Positions 15,220 through 23,629 of a stretch of DNA of 45,108 bases are shown one piece after another; the stretch's first letter is position 1, and each line of letters begins with the position of its first letter. Both the position numbers and the translations under genes were made by a program. The stretch lies in the NCBI GenBank assembly GCA_023455425.1, contig JAEYCM010000048.1, positions 1 to 45,108 of the forward strand. The letters are read 5' to 3'. The notes under the pieces were generated by a model. The model made no database searches and was not told where the DNA came from. It saw only the letters and a list, made by a program, of their open reading frames with translations. This DNA comes from Bacillota bacterium (GTDB taxonomy: Bacteria > Bacillota > Clostridia > Christensenellales > CAG-138).

Positions 15220-16785
15220 TTACGATTCCTTTTTAAACTCGCTGGCGGTGCGCCCCGTAAGCTTTTTGAATATGCGAGAAAAGTAATTGGGCTCCTGGTA
15301 TCCGACAAGATAAGCGATTTCTTTGACGGAAAGATCCTCCCTGTTCAAAAGTTCCTTGGCGCGCTCAATGCGCACCTGGGCAAGCTTGTCCGAAAAATTC
15401 ACGCCGGTCTCCCGTTTGTACAGGCGGCTGAAATAGAAGCTGCTTAAATTGACTTCCCGCGCCACATCGTCTAAAGAAAGCTGCTCCGCGTAATGCGCGC
15501 GGATATAGCGGTTGGCCTTTTCTATTATGTTCTGGATGGCGCTTTTTCTAGCGCCCTCGATGGCAGCTAAAGAATGCTCCATATACTCCCGCATGAGGAA
15601 GAAGAGACGTTCCTCGTCCTCCGCCTGCGCAAGGTCATTGAGCGTGGCGCGGCACGCTTCCACCGGGATATCGTAGCGCCGCCCGAAACTCAATACCAGG
15701 TCCGTCATGCTGTCCTTGAGAGCGGGAAGTTCCTCGGCCTCGCTTTGTGCGCGCAGGAACAAACGCTCCAATGTCGCCTGCATGGCGCGGCTGTCGTTTG
15801 CCTCCACGCGGGCGAAGAGTTCTTCTTCCAGTTGCTGCCGGACATGCACGGGGTGCCTGAGGTTATTTTCCACCACGTCGTCCACATGCAGCACAAGGTT
15901 TTTATTTGTGCCCTCCCCCGCCGCAATCTGCAGCGCGCGCCGGGCCTGCTGGTAGGAACGCCTTGCTTCCACGACGGATTCATAATGCCGCCCGATGCCG
16001 ATGAGCACCCGCCCGTGTTCCTGCCGCAGCCCCCGCAGAATGGTCTGCGCAATGCGGATGGCGTTGTCCTTCTGCCCGGAAGGTTCCTGCTCCACATCGT
16101 CAAAATAATACGCGGCGATGCGGCCATGCCGCCAGGGACCCACAATGCAGTTGCCCGCCCGCTTCATCAGGTTGTTGACGGCGTCCCGCCGTTTTTCCGG
16201 CTCCGGATGGTTGCCCGCGGCGTCCAAAAACTCCGCCACCAGCACAAACCCGCCCATATTGCGGAAGCCCAAAAGCTTACAGTACCGGATGAGATCCTCG
16301 CCGCTTTCCTGCGAAAGCCGCAGCGCGTTATGGAAGCCTTCTTCCAGCATGGGGATGGCCATTTCCAGGCGTTCCTGCTGCTCCAGTACCCGCATGCGCT
16401 CGCTGCGCTTTTGGCGCAATCCCTCGAGAACCCCGGCCAGCACCGAAACGAGCTTCGCTTCCTTGACGGGTTTTACAAGATATTCCGCCACTCCCAGTGT
16501 CATGGCTTCCACGGCGTAATCAAAATAATCAAACGCCGTCACCACGATAAACGCGGTGCTGACCCCCGCTTCCTGAATTTGCCGCATGGCGGCAAGCCCA
16601 TTGATGCCGGGCATATCGATATCCATAATGACGATATCGGGATGCAGCAGCGCTGCTTTTTCAATGGCCTCCTTGCCGGAGGAGCAGACGCCCGCATTTT
16701 CCGCATCCGAAAAGTTCTTTTCGATCATGTAGACGACGGATTGCGCCGCAATGGGTTCGTCGTCCACCACCATTACCCTGAACAC
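15220..16785 (-). CDS. Response regulator, REC plus AraC-type DNA-binding domain (YesN-like)
   Basis: 521 residues. The N-terminal receiver domain has VVDDEP and the phospho-acceptor Asp55 (VIMDIDMPG), with Lys in EYLVKP. A long middle region follows, and two AraC-type helix-turn-helix motifs occupy about residues 420-520 (LSSFYFSRLYKRETG, VGYQEPNYFSRIFKKLTG). The start is GTG at 16785, directly abutting the kinase stop; GGAGGG lies 9 nt upstream. An internal ATG 12 bp later is possible. It probably activates sugar uptake genes when phosphorylated by the kinase encoded upstream. Confidence 0.94.
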   Translation of the reverse strand: MFRVMVVDDEPIAAQSVVYMIEKNFSDAENAGVCSSGKEAIEKAALLHPDIVIMDIDMPGINGLAAMRQIQEAGVSTAFIVVTAFDYFDYAVEAMTLGVAEYLVKPVKEAKLVSVLAGVLEGLRQKRSERMRVLEQQERLEMAIPMLEEGFHNALRLSQESGEDLIRYCKLLGFRNMGGFVLVAEFLDAAGNHPEPEKRRDAVNNLMKRAGNCIVGPWRHGRIAAYYFDDVEQEPSGQKDNAIRIAQTILRGLRQEHGRVLIGIGRHYESVVEARRSYQQARRALQIAAGEGTNKNLVLHVDDVVENNLRHPVHVRQQLEEELFARVEANDSRAMQATLERLFLRAQSEAEELPALKDSMTDLVLSFGRRYDIPVEACRATLNDLAQAEDEERLFFLMREYMEHSLAAIEGARKSAIQNIIEKANRYIRAHYAEQLSLDDVAREVNLSSFYFSRLYKRETGVNFSDKLAQVRIERAKELLNREDLSVKEIAYLVGYQEPNYFSRIFKKLTGRTASEFKKES

Positions 16786-18294
16786 TTACTTGGTCCCTCC
16801 GTCTTCCTGCGCCTCGCGGATGGGCAGCTTCAAAATGATATTGGTGCGCCCGCCGCCGCAGATGATGCTCATAACGTCCTCCACCTCAAAAAACATGCGC
16901 AGGCGCTTTAATACGTTGTCAATGCCGATACCGGTCGTATGTCCTTTTCGGCTCGGATCGGGCGCGCTTCCCGGCTCGCCGCTCAGAATCCGCCTGATGC
17001 GTTCCTCCGCAATGGCTTCCCCCATATTGGAGACGGTGATATACAGCCTGTCCCCGTTCCAGTTGGCGGTAAGGCCGATGATGCCGCCGCCGTCGAGCTT
17101 GCTTACGCCGTGGATGAACGCGTTCTCGATCAACGGCTGCAGCGTCATGCGCGGCAGGCGGAAGGAGAGAATGCGTTCTTCCTTGGGCACGCTGATCTGG
17201 AACGTGGCGCGGCTGCCAAAGCGCGTAGAGAGAAGGTTTGCATACGCCGTGACGTTGTCAAGCTCCTCCTGTAACGTCGCGTTGTAATCAAGCCCTCTGA
17301 GGTTATAGCGGAACACCTCCGCCGCGTTCTCTAAGTATTCGCAGGTGACGCCGTCCCCCTGCATCATGGCAATTTTTGCGCCGATGTTGATGGTGTTGAA
17401 TATAAAATGCGGGTTCATCTGGTATTGTAGTGCCAACAGCTCCGCCTCATGCAGCGAGTTTTTCATCTGCAGGGAGTTGATCTGCTCTTCGGCCAGCTTT
17501 TGCTCCAGCCTCCCTTTTTCCGTGAGCTCGCTGACATAGGTCCGGATGCTTCCGACCATCATGCGGAAAGTCTGGAACAGGATGTTGATTTCGCGGCTGC
17601 TGTTGTCCTCCTCCACCTCCAGGTCGAATTCGCCTTCCGAAACCGCCTTTGCGTAGGAAGCGAGCTTAGAAATGGGCTTTGTGAGCTCAAAGCTGAACAC
17701 GAACGTGCCGCCCATGACCAACACGATGGTCACCGCCATGAGCACATAGTTGATCATGGTGTTCATGCGGACCTCGTTTTGCAGCGTTTCGTATTTTTCC
17801 GCGCTGTCCGTCAGATCGTCCCGCATGATCTGCTGGATATAGCCGCCGATGTAGCCATGCTCCTTTTGCGCCGCGGCATACCCCAAGGCATAGGCCTGTA
17901 CGTTTTCGTTGCGCTTGGCGATCACGGTGCTGTCCAGTGTGGAAAGATAGTGGGTAAGCATTTCGCTCAGGTTTTTAAGCTTGATGCCGCGCGCGGTATA
18001 ATCCGAGCTGCTGTTTAAAACGGCGCTGCTGTTTGCAAGCGCGTTGCTGCGGGAATAGAACTGCTGGAGCACATCGGAGCTGCGGGTGGACAAGTAACTC
18101 TCCAGGTCGTTCTGAATATCGTTGATCTGGTCGTATATGGCGGTAAGCTCGGCGGAACGGCGCAGCAGCCTGTCCATATCCTGCAGCATCATGCGCGAGG
18201 ATACGGCGTTGTATAGCCCGACTACAATGAGCACAAGCATGGCCAGCAAGAAGAAGGCCAGCAGCTTGGTGCGAAACGACGCGTTCTTTTCCAT
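16786..18294 (-). CDS. Sensor histidine kinase (YesM/LytS-like, His_kinase family)
   Basis: 502 residues from the ATG at 18294, which follows GGGAGGG; the frame also opens at a TTG at 18330. Layout: a membrane segment at about 10-30, an extracellular sensor region (about 31-170), a second membrane segment (about 180-202), HAMP, then a His_kinase domain with phospho-acceptor His in QMNPHFIFNTIN, and a HATPase_c domain with LIENAFIHG and TGIGIDNV. The upstream gene encodes a membrane-anchored sugar-binding protein that likely supplies the signal, as in XylFII-LytS systems. Confidence 0.94.
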   Translation of the reverse strand: MEKNASFRTKLLAFFLLAMLVLIVVGLYNAVSSRMMLQDMDRLLRRSAELTAIYDQINDIQNDLESYLSTRSSDVLQQFYSRSNALANSSAVLNSSSDYTARGIKLKNLSEMLTHYLSTLDSTVIAKRNENVQAYALGYAAAQKEHGYIGGYIQQIMRDDLTDSAEKYETLQNEVRMNTMINYVLMAVTIVLVMGGTFVFSFELTKPISKLASYAKAVSEGEFDLEVEEDNSSREINILFQTFRMMVGSIRTYVSELTEKGRLEQKLAEEQINSLQMKNSLHEAELLALQYQMNPHFIFNTINIGAKIAMMQGDGVTCEYLENAAEVFRYNLRGLDYNATLQEELDNVTAYANLLSTRFGSRATFQISVPKEERILSFRLPRMTLQPLIENAFIHGVSKLDGGGIIGLTANWNGDRLYITVSNMGEAIAEERIRRILSGEPGSAPDPSRKGHTTGIGIDNVLKRLRMFFEVEDVMSIICGGGRTNIILKLPIREAQEDGGTK

Positions 18295-18334
18295 GCGGGG
18301 GCTTTTCCCTCCCGAATTTGCGCTGCCCAAAATA

Positions 18335-19306
18335 CTAGCTTCGGTACCAGTCGATGTTGCTGCGGTCTACACGTTCCACATCGGGGTTGAAGCTGTCGCT
18401 CACCTGGAGGCCATTGAGGCTGTCCACCAGGCCTTTGACGGTATAATACCCGATATCGTGCGCATCCGGGCAGACGGAGCCGTAAATGACGCCGCGGTCG
18501 ATGTAATCAAGCGTCTGCGGCATGACCCCGTAGCCGATGATGGCAATATCCCCCACGCGGTTTTCATCCACCAGCATCTGCGCGATGGCGGGCGTGCTGC
18601 GCTCATCCATGCATAGAATGACATTGATATCCGCCGTGCGGGAAAACAGCGTATGCCTGAGATCCTCGGCTTCAAACAGCTCGGTCTGCAACACATACGC
18701 GCTTTTGATGGTGAACCCCTGCGCGTGAGAGCTGCCTTCCATAATGCCCTGAATGATGAGGTTTTGCGTCTGCGCCTCGGCCTCAGCGCCCGGGTTGCCC
18801 AGTATGACGATGGCACGGGCGTTGTCCCCGACGGCCTTTGCCGCCATCTCCCCCGCGATCATGCCGGTGGTATAGCTGTTGGAGCTGACCATGGGAACGC
18901 CGGGGATGGTAAACGTATCGCTTTCATAGGTCAATACCGGGATATCCCGCTTGAGCGCGTAGGAAACGATATCCGCGGTTTTGTTGACGTCCACCGCCTG
19001 CAGCGCAAGCGCGTCCACCTTCGCGTTGACGCCCTGCTCCACCATGACGCGCAAGGCGTCCGGGTCCCGCGGGAGCACGGGCACGAATTCAATGTAGGCG
19101 CTTAATTCCTCGCCCGCCTGCTGCGCGCCCTGCCGGAACAGCTGCCAGAAGTATTCCTCCGTATCCCGCACGGCAATCTGGATGTGGTATTCATATTCCC
19201 GGTCCGCCATAGGCTCCGTGCGCTGGCCGGATATCATCAGGTGCACAAACAGCGCGGCAAGTATAAAAAGGATTGCCGTCAGCGTGCGAAAGACCCATTT
19301 GACCAT
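18335..19306 (-). CDS. Membrane-anchored sugar-binding protein of the sensor system
   Basis: 323 residues. An N-terminal hydrophobic segment (about 8-26) has no lipobox cysteine and probably stays as a signal anchor. The rest is a Peripla_BP_4 sugar-binding domain (VEQGVNAKVDALALQAVD, IPVLTYESD, AIVILGNPG, DINVILCMDE). It is followed within 41 bp by the kinase gene and then the response regulator. This order matches known binding-protein/kinase/AraC-regulator sugar sensors such as XylFII-LytS-YesN of clostridia, where the binding protein complexes with the kinase. The ligand is unknown. Confidence 0.88.
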   Translation of the reverse strand: MVKWVFRTLTAILFILAALFVHLMISGQRTEPMADREYEYHIQIAVRDTEEYFWQLFRQGAQQAGEELSAYIEFVPVLPRDPDALRVMVEQGVNAKVDALALQAVDVNKTADIVSYALKRDIPVLTYESDTFTIPGVPMVSSNSYTTGMIAGEMAAKAVGDNARAIVILGNPGAEAEAQTQNLIIQGIMEGSSHAQGFTIKSAYVLQTELFEAEDLRHTLFSRTADINVILCMDERSTPAIAQMLVDENRVGDIAIIGYGVMPQTLDYIDRGVIYGSVCPDAHDIGYYTVKGLVDSLNGLQVSDSFNPDVERVDRSNIDWYRS

Positions 19307-19453
19307 GTGTTTCCTCGTTTCAGCAGGTGAACTTGTTCCGTATTCCTATCATTCCGGCGGGAACAATTTATATCCGTTTTGGTGAAGAAAGCTTTTGCTC
19401 CGATGCATGTTCAACATATCTCATAACGCCTGTTCTGTCAAGAAACAGCACAC

Positions 19454-19479
19454 GAACAGGACATGCAGCCGCCCCGTTC
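19454..19479. promoter_or_regulatory. WYL-regulator operator, copy 1
   Basis: GAACAGGACATGCAGCCGCC continues to CCGTTC with GAAC/GTTC ends. It overlaps the -35 region of the extended -10 promoter TGC-TATAAT at 19486-19491. A near-identical site lies at 20782-20806, in front of the next transcription unit. Confidence 0.65.
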
Positions 19480-19485
19480 GTTTGC

Positions 19486-19491
19486 TATAAT
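19486..19491 (+). promoter_or_regulatory. Extended -10 promoter of the MmcQ/WYL operon
   Basis: TGC-TATAAT lies 22 bp before the ATG at 19513. The operator at 19454-19479 ends 6 bp upstream of it. Confidence 0.65.
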
Positions 19492-19512
19492 GGAGCTGGG
19501 AGGGCGGCAACC

Positions 19513-19893
19513 ATGACAAATTTTGAGATCTCACAGTATTGTCTTCATAAACCCGGCGCGTATGAGGATTTTCCATTCGGAAAAATCCCGGTGTGCTACA
19601 AGGTTTGCGGCAAACTGTTTTTGCAGCTTTATCCGCACCCTGACAACCATAAAATTACCGTGGCCTGCGAACCCATGCTGGCGGAATTATACCGCGCGCA
19701 GTACCCCGGGTCAGTTGTTCCCGGCTACCATTGCCCGCGCCAACTGCGGCCCTACATGAATACAATATATTTGAACAAAGATGTGGACGACACGACGGTA
19801 CTGCAAATGATCGACCACTCCTACCGCCGCGTGGCCGCCAAACTGACGCGGCGGGAACAGGCGGAACTCCTCACTCCGGAGGAACGCACATGA
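19513..19893 (+). CDS. MmcQ/YjbR family protein
   Basis: 126 residues from the ATG at 19513, preceded by GGGAGGG. Family features: YCLHKPGAYEDFPFG at the N-terminus, FLQLYPHPDNHKITVACEP, the SVVPGYHCPRQLRPYMNTIYL segment and a terminal helix DHSYRRVAAKL. The fold is the CyaY-like MmcQ/YjbR double-wing; the role is unknown and sometimes described as DNA binding. The last 4 bp overlap the start of the WYL regulator gene (ATGA), so the two are translationally coupled. Confidence 0.88.
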   Translation: MTNFEISQYCLHKPGAYEDFPFGKIPVCYKVCGKLFLQLYPHPDNHKITVACEPMLAELYRAQYPGSVVPGYHCPRQLRPYMNTIYLNKDVDDTTVLQMIDHSYRRVAAKLTRREQAELLTPEERT

Positions 19894-20783
19894 AGCTGGA
19901 CCGGCTGATCGGCATACTCGTGACCCTGCTAAGGAGCGAGCGCATAACGGCCCCCGTGTTGGCCGAACGGTTTGAGGTCAGCCGCCGCACCATCCGCCGG
20001 GATATCGATTTGTTGTGCCAGGCGGGCATTCCCATCATCACCCGGCAGGGGAGTAACGGCGGCATCTCAATAGAAAAAAGCTACCGCCTGGAAAAAAGCG
20101 TGCTGACCACAGAAGAGCTTACAAGCATTGTAACCGCGCTTAAGGGGCTTGGTTCGGTGGCCGAAGCGGCGCAGATCAAAGAGATGCTCCATAAACTTTC
20201 CGGGGATGCACCGCTAAAAGAGAATATCCGGATCGACCTTGGCGCGCACCATAAAAACAGTCTGCCGGAAAAGATCAGGCTGTTTAGCCAGGCCATCCGG
20301 GAGAACAGACGCATTGCCTTTGACTATTATTATGAAAAAGGGGAGGTCCACCGCGAAATTGAGCCGTATTGTATGAGATTTGAATGGATGGACTGGTACA
20401 TATTCGGGTTTTGCCTGACGCGGCAGGATTGGCGGCTGTTTAAGTTTTCCCGTCTGTGGGAACCTGCGCTTGTAGAGAAACGCTTCGCGCCGCGCGCGAT
20501 CCCGCCGGAAAAACTGAAGTCTGACGAGTGGCTGACCGATACCCACCGGCTTGCCGCCCTATTTGACTCCTGCGTCAAATACCGGCTGATCGAATCCTAC
20601 GGCCCCCGCTCCTTTACAGAAACGGAGGACGGCAGGCTGTATCTTGAAACGAACTACACCAACAGTGAATTCGTGCTGAACTGGCTATTGGGTCTAGGCG
20701 GCCATGTACAGGTACTTGAACCCGGCGATTTGGCGGCAGAGCTTCTGGCTGCCGCAAAAAATATTGTGGCCCGCTATGAGTGA
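19890..20783 (+). CDS. YafY-type HTH/WYL transcriptional regulator
   Basis: 297 residues from the ATG at 19890, preceded by CCGGAGGAA inside the MmcQ gene. An N-terminal DeoR-like helix-turn-helix (residues about 5-55: FEVSRRTIRRDIDLL) precedes a WYL-type ligand-sensing domain (about 135-225, with the variant MDWYIFGFCLTRQDWRLFKFSRL in place of WYL) and a C-terminal WCX extension. Matching operator-like sites lie before the promoter of its own operon and at the end of the gene before the peptidase gene, so it probably controls both. Confidence 0.93.
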   Translation: MKLDRLIGILVTLLRSERITAPVLAERFEVSRRTIRRDIDLLCQAGIPIITRQGSNGGISIEKSYRLEKSVLTTEELTSIVTALKGLGSVAEAAQIKEMLHKLSGDAPLKENIRIDLGAHHKNSLPEKIRLFSQAIRENRRIAFDYYYEKGEVHREIEPYCMRFEWMDWYIFGFCLTRQDWRLFKFSRLWEPALVEKRFAPRAIPPEKLKSDEWLTDTHRLAALFDSCVKYRLIESYGPRSFTETEDGRLYLETNYTNSEFVLNWLLGLGGHVQVLEPGDLAAELLAAAKNIVARYE

Positions 20784-20806
20784 ACAGGACATACAGCCGC
20801 CCGTTC
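20782..20806. promoter_or_regulatory. WYL-regulator operator, copy 2
   Basis: GAACAGGACATACAGCCGCC followed by CGTTC overlaps the WYL stop codon and matches the site at 19454. An extended -10 (TGG-TATGCT, -10 at 20814-20819) follows 7 bp later. The outer arms AACAGG and CCTGTT make it more palindromic than copy 1. Confidence 0.65.
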
Positions 20807-20844
20807 CTGTTGGTATGCTCAAACAAAAAACCGGAGGAACAGGT

Positions 20845-21474
20845 ATGGAACAGATATTCCACACAAAGCTTGAGCTTGGCGCGTGGCATAACGTATTGCT
20901 GACCTCGGCCGGGTTTGAGGACCTTTCTGGCAGGCAGAAAACGAACATTGTGCGGCGGTTTCACAAGATGTTGCAGATACCGCCCCATGCGGCAAAGGTA
21001 TTATTTATCCCCACCGCCGCAATCGATAAAGAGTCCCGCTTCTATGCCGCAAAATGCCATCGGGAACTTCTCCATGCGGGCATACCAGAAGAAAACATCA
21101 CAACGTATGAACTCGCCCCCGGGTTTCCGGAACAAGCGGGCCTACAATATGACATCCTCTATTTTACCGGCGGGGATACCCGCTACCTGCACCGCCGCAT
21201 CCGGGAAACGGATTTTGCGCACGTTATATACAGCATGGTATCCTCCAACAAAGTCTATGTTGGCGTCAGCGCAGGGAGCATTGTCACAACGCCCCATATC
21301 GGCGAGCCGTTTGGCACGGCCACAGAAGGGCTGAACCTGATCCGCGCGTATCTTTCCGTCCATCAGCCGGAAGGTACGACTCCACGTACCGATCTGCCGC
21401 TGCCGCATATCCCGCTCACGGACAAGCAGGCGCTCGCGGTAAGCCATACCGGATATGAATTTCTTGAAAATTAG
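20845..21474 (+). CDS. Peptidase S51-like (type 1 glutamine amidotransferase-like) protein
   Basis: 209 residues from the ATG at 20845, preceded by CGGAGGAAC; an upstream in-frame start gives an implausible extension over the operator. Motifs of the peptidase E/cyanophycinase class are present: FIPTAAIDKESRFY, YFTGGDTRYLHRRI and the nucleophile elbow GVSAGSI with its serine. Such enzymes cleave Asp-X dipeptides or act as small serine hydrolases in the cytoplasm. The reading frame ends in TAG, and the next codons in the same frame encode the tail of an acetyltransferase, so the 3' end lies at a recombination junction. Confidence 0.85.
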   Translation: MEQIFHTKLELGAWHNVLLTSAGFEDLSGRQKTNIVRRFHKMLQIPPHAAKVLFIPTAAIDKESRFYAAKCHRELLHAGIPEENITTYELAPGFPEQAGLQYDILYFTGGDTRYLHRRIRETDFAHVIYSMVSSNKVYVGVSAGSIVTTPHIGEPFGTATEGLNLIRAYLSVHQPEGTTPRTDLPLPHIPLTDKQALAVSHTGYEFLEN

Positions 21475-21639
21475 TACTCCTTAGGATATACAAAAAATCC
21501 CGCCTCCGTCAGGGTGATGCAAAAAAGCGGTATGCTGTATGAAGGAACGCACCGTCAGGCAAAGCTGCGGGACGGAAAAACATTCTGTGACGTGGCCGTG
21601 TATGCAATTTTAAAAGGAGATTGGCAAAACCGGCAATAA
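21475..21639 (+). pseudogene. Remnant C-terminus of a GNAT acetyltransferase
   Basis: The frame continuing straight after the S51 stop reads YSLGYTKNPASVRVMQKSG, then MLYEGTHRQAKLRDGKTF and VAVYAILKGDW before TAA at 21637-21639. NPASVRVMQKSGM and DVAVYAILKGDW are the characteristic C-terminal segments of RimJ/RimL-type GNAT N-acetyltransferases. No start codon with a ribosome binding site and no acetyl-CoA binding part are present, so only the last 54 codons or so survive. A terminator follows, probably that of the lost gene. Confidence 0.82.
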
Positions 21640-21657
21640 AACACATGCTCTGTTATC

Positions 21658-21679
21658 CCGCGCTTTGCGCGGAATTTTT
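21658..21679 (+). terminator. Terminator after the GNAT remnant
   Basis: CCGCGC-TTT-GCGCGG is followed by AATTTTTA. Confidence 0.75.
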
Positions 21680-21862
21680 ATTCTGAAAAGGCCGATATAC
21701 ACCTGAACATCCCCTACAGTTGCGCGGAATATGTGGCGCGTTCGTCGCTTCTTTCCCATGCTTTCCCCCCTTGTATTTGACATGTCATCCGGTATTTCCC
21801 CACAATATTTTCTCTGAAATGCAGCAAAGCTAACTGCAGTAAAAGAGAGTGGGCGCCCGAGC

Positions 21863-23116
21863 ATGAACATGAAGCAAGAAACCATTTCTTATATTAAAGA
21901 AGGTATTTTTACCGTTTGTAGACGCTTCAAAAACCGCGCCGCGGGTTCAAAAGCGGAGCTTGACTGCCAGCTTTTCTTTGAAAAGCAGCTCAGCGCCTGG
22001 GCGGATGAAACGCGACAGCACGCGTATTTCTTACACCCGGAAGCGTTTTACGGGTGGGTCACAATCGCGGTGATTTTAAACCTTCTCTGCGTGGGTTTGT
22101 TTTGGCTGCGCGCATTTGTTCCTTCCGTGGTCGCTCCGGCTTTTGGTTTGACGCTGAGCCTTTTTTGCATCTCCATTTTCGTATTTGAGTTCCTGCTGTA
22201 TCAGGAGTATATCGATTTTTTGTTTCCCCGGACCAAATCCGTAAACATATACGCCCGGCGCTCCTCGGCCGGCCCCGCAAAAAAGCGCATCGTATTTGTG
22301 GGGCATGCGGATACCGCCTGTGAATTCACCTATTGCCTGCATGGGCGCGGGCTGGCGCTTGGTCTCGTACTCGCCGGGTCCATTCTGGGAATGCTGGTGG
22401 TATTCGGCAGTGGCGCTGCGGTTTTGCTGGATACCATTTTGCGCGGGCCACTGCCATTGGAAGGAGCCTATCAGGCAATCGGCATCGCACAACTCTGTTT
22501 TGTGCCGTTCTTTATCGCGCTGCTGTTCTTTTTCAACCGCAAAACAGTGGTGGATGGCGCGAACGACAACCTTTCCGGCTCCTTTGTGGCCATGGGCGTA
22601 TTAAAAGAGCTTGCGGATCAAGACATCCGCTATGAAGATACCGAAGTCTGCTGCCTGATTACCGGCGGCGAAGAAGTAGGCCTACGGGGGTCCTCCGCCT
22701 TTGCGGCCAATTATAAAAAACTTGCCCCGCAGGAAACCGAAACCATATTTGTGGCGCTCGATACGCTGCGCGAAGAAAAACATTTGAGCTGCTATCTGCG
22801 GGGCATCAACGGCACGCAGCAAAACAGCACGGCTGTGGGCAACCTGTTGTCCGCCGCGGCCAAGCAAAACGGGATCGATCTGAATTGCGCGCCGTTCTAC
22901 CCCGGTGCGACCGACGCGGAAGCGTTTTCCCGCAGCGGACTTATGGCCTGCGGGCTGTGCGCAGTGAACCATGATCCCCAGACTTACTACCACACACGCC
23001 ACGACACCTATGACAACATCGACATCAACTGCATCAAAAAGGTGCTGGATATCTGCATGGAAGCAGTGCGCATCTATGACCGGCATGGCATTGGCTATTT
23101 TCAAAAAAGAGCATGA
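21863..23116 (+). CDS. Membrane-embedded M28 family metallopeptidase
   Basis: 417 residues. Hydrophobic segments at about 65-115 and 165-225 are inserted before and inside an M28 aminopeptidase-type domain. Zinc ligands of the family are recognisable: FVGHADTA, DGANDNLSG, the catalytic/ligand glutamates in ITGGEEVGLRG, Asp in VALDT and the last His in YHTRHDTYDNID. The expected activity is hydrolysis of peptides or related amides near the membrane; the substrate is unknown. A weak ribosome binding site (GAGAGTGGG) precedes the ATG, and MKQETIS two codons later is an alternative. It appears monocistronic. Confidence 0.88.
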   Translation: MNMKQETISYIKEGIFTVCRRFKNRAAGSKAELDCQLFFEKQLSAWADETRQHAYFLHPEAFYGWVTIAVILNLLCVGLFWLRAFVPSVVAPAFGLTLSLFCISIFVFEFLLYQEYIDFLFPRTKSVNIYARRSSAGPAKKRIVFVGHADTACEFTYCLHGRGLALGLVLAGSILGMLVVFGSGAAVLLDTILRGPLPLEGAYQAIGIAQLCFVPFFIALLFFFNRKTVVDGANDNLSGSFVAMGVLKELADQDIRYEDTEVCCLITGGEEVGLRGSSAFAANYKKLAPQETETIFVALDTLREEKHLSCYLRGINGTQQNSTAVGNLLSAAAKQNGIDLNCAPFYPGATDAEAFSRSGLMACGLCAVNHDPQTYYHTRHDTYDNIDINCIKKVLDICMEAVRIYDRHGIGYFQKRA

Positions 23117-23171
23117 CGGCTGGCCGCAACGCCGTATCCGCCTCCGCCAATATCGCGGACGGCGGACAAAG

Positions 23172-23558
23172 CTAAAACCAGATTGCCCGGATGATGAAAA
23201 GCGCAACGAGCAGCCAAATAAGTACGATAGGCAGCGCGTAATACCATCTCTTCGGCCTGCCGCCGGCCCAAAGTCCTTCCGCTTGCTTTCTGCAATCTTC
23301 CATAACGCCGGATGGAATCAGGCGCATGGTAAGCGCGGCCAAAGCCGGAAGCAGAATAATATCGTCCAGATAGCCCAATACGGGAATAAAATCCGGGATC
23401 AGATCAACGGGAGAGAGCGCATACAGCACCGTCAGGGCGGCGACAAACTTGGCCACGGCAGGTGTTTCCTTTTGCTTCATGGCCAGAAACACCGCCGGAA
23501 TATCGGTTTTAAGTTTTCTGGCCCGGTCCTTAAGGCTCAACCTGTCCGTTTTGCCCAT
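23172..23558 (-). CDS. YkvA-type DUF1232 membrane protein
   Basis: 128 residues with the DUF1232 signature VLYALSPVDLIPDFIPVLGYLDDIILLP (about residues 44-71) and a hydrophobic C-terminal segment (about 107-127). Members are small membrane proteins widespread in bacteria without an established function. The gene is convergent with the M28 peptidase gene, 55 bp away, and lies upstream of nothing obvious on its own strand. Confidence 0.9.
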   Translation of the reverse strand: MGKTDRLSLKDRARKLKTDIPAVFLAMKQKETPAVAKFVAALTVLYALSPVDLIPDFIPVLGYLDDIILLPALAALTMRLIPSGVMEDCRKQAEGLWAGGRPKRWYYALPIVLIWLLVALFIIRAIWF

Positions 23559-23629
23559 CCGTATGCCCCCAGCCTACGTTAACTTTCTCTTCATCCATCA
23601 TAGCATAGAAGCAATGCCCGCATATACTG

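Noticed and set aside
21610..21885. Minus-strand small frame (MGKKRRTRHIF...) with a G-rich site upstream
   Set aside because: It covers the GNAT remnant's terminator and the start of the M28 gene, has no recognisable family and no promoter.
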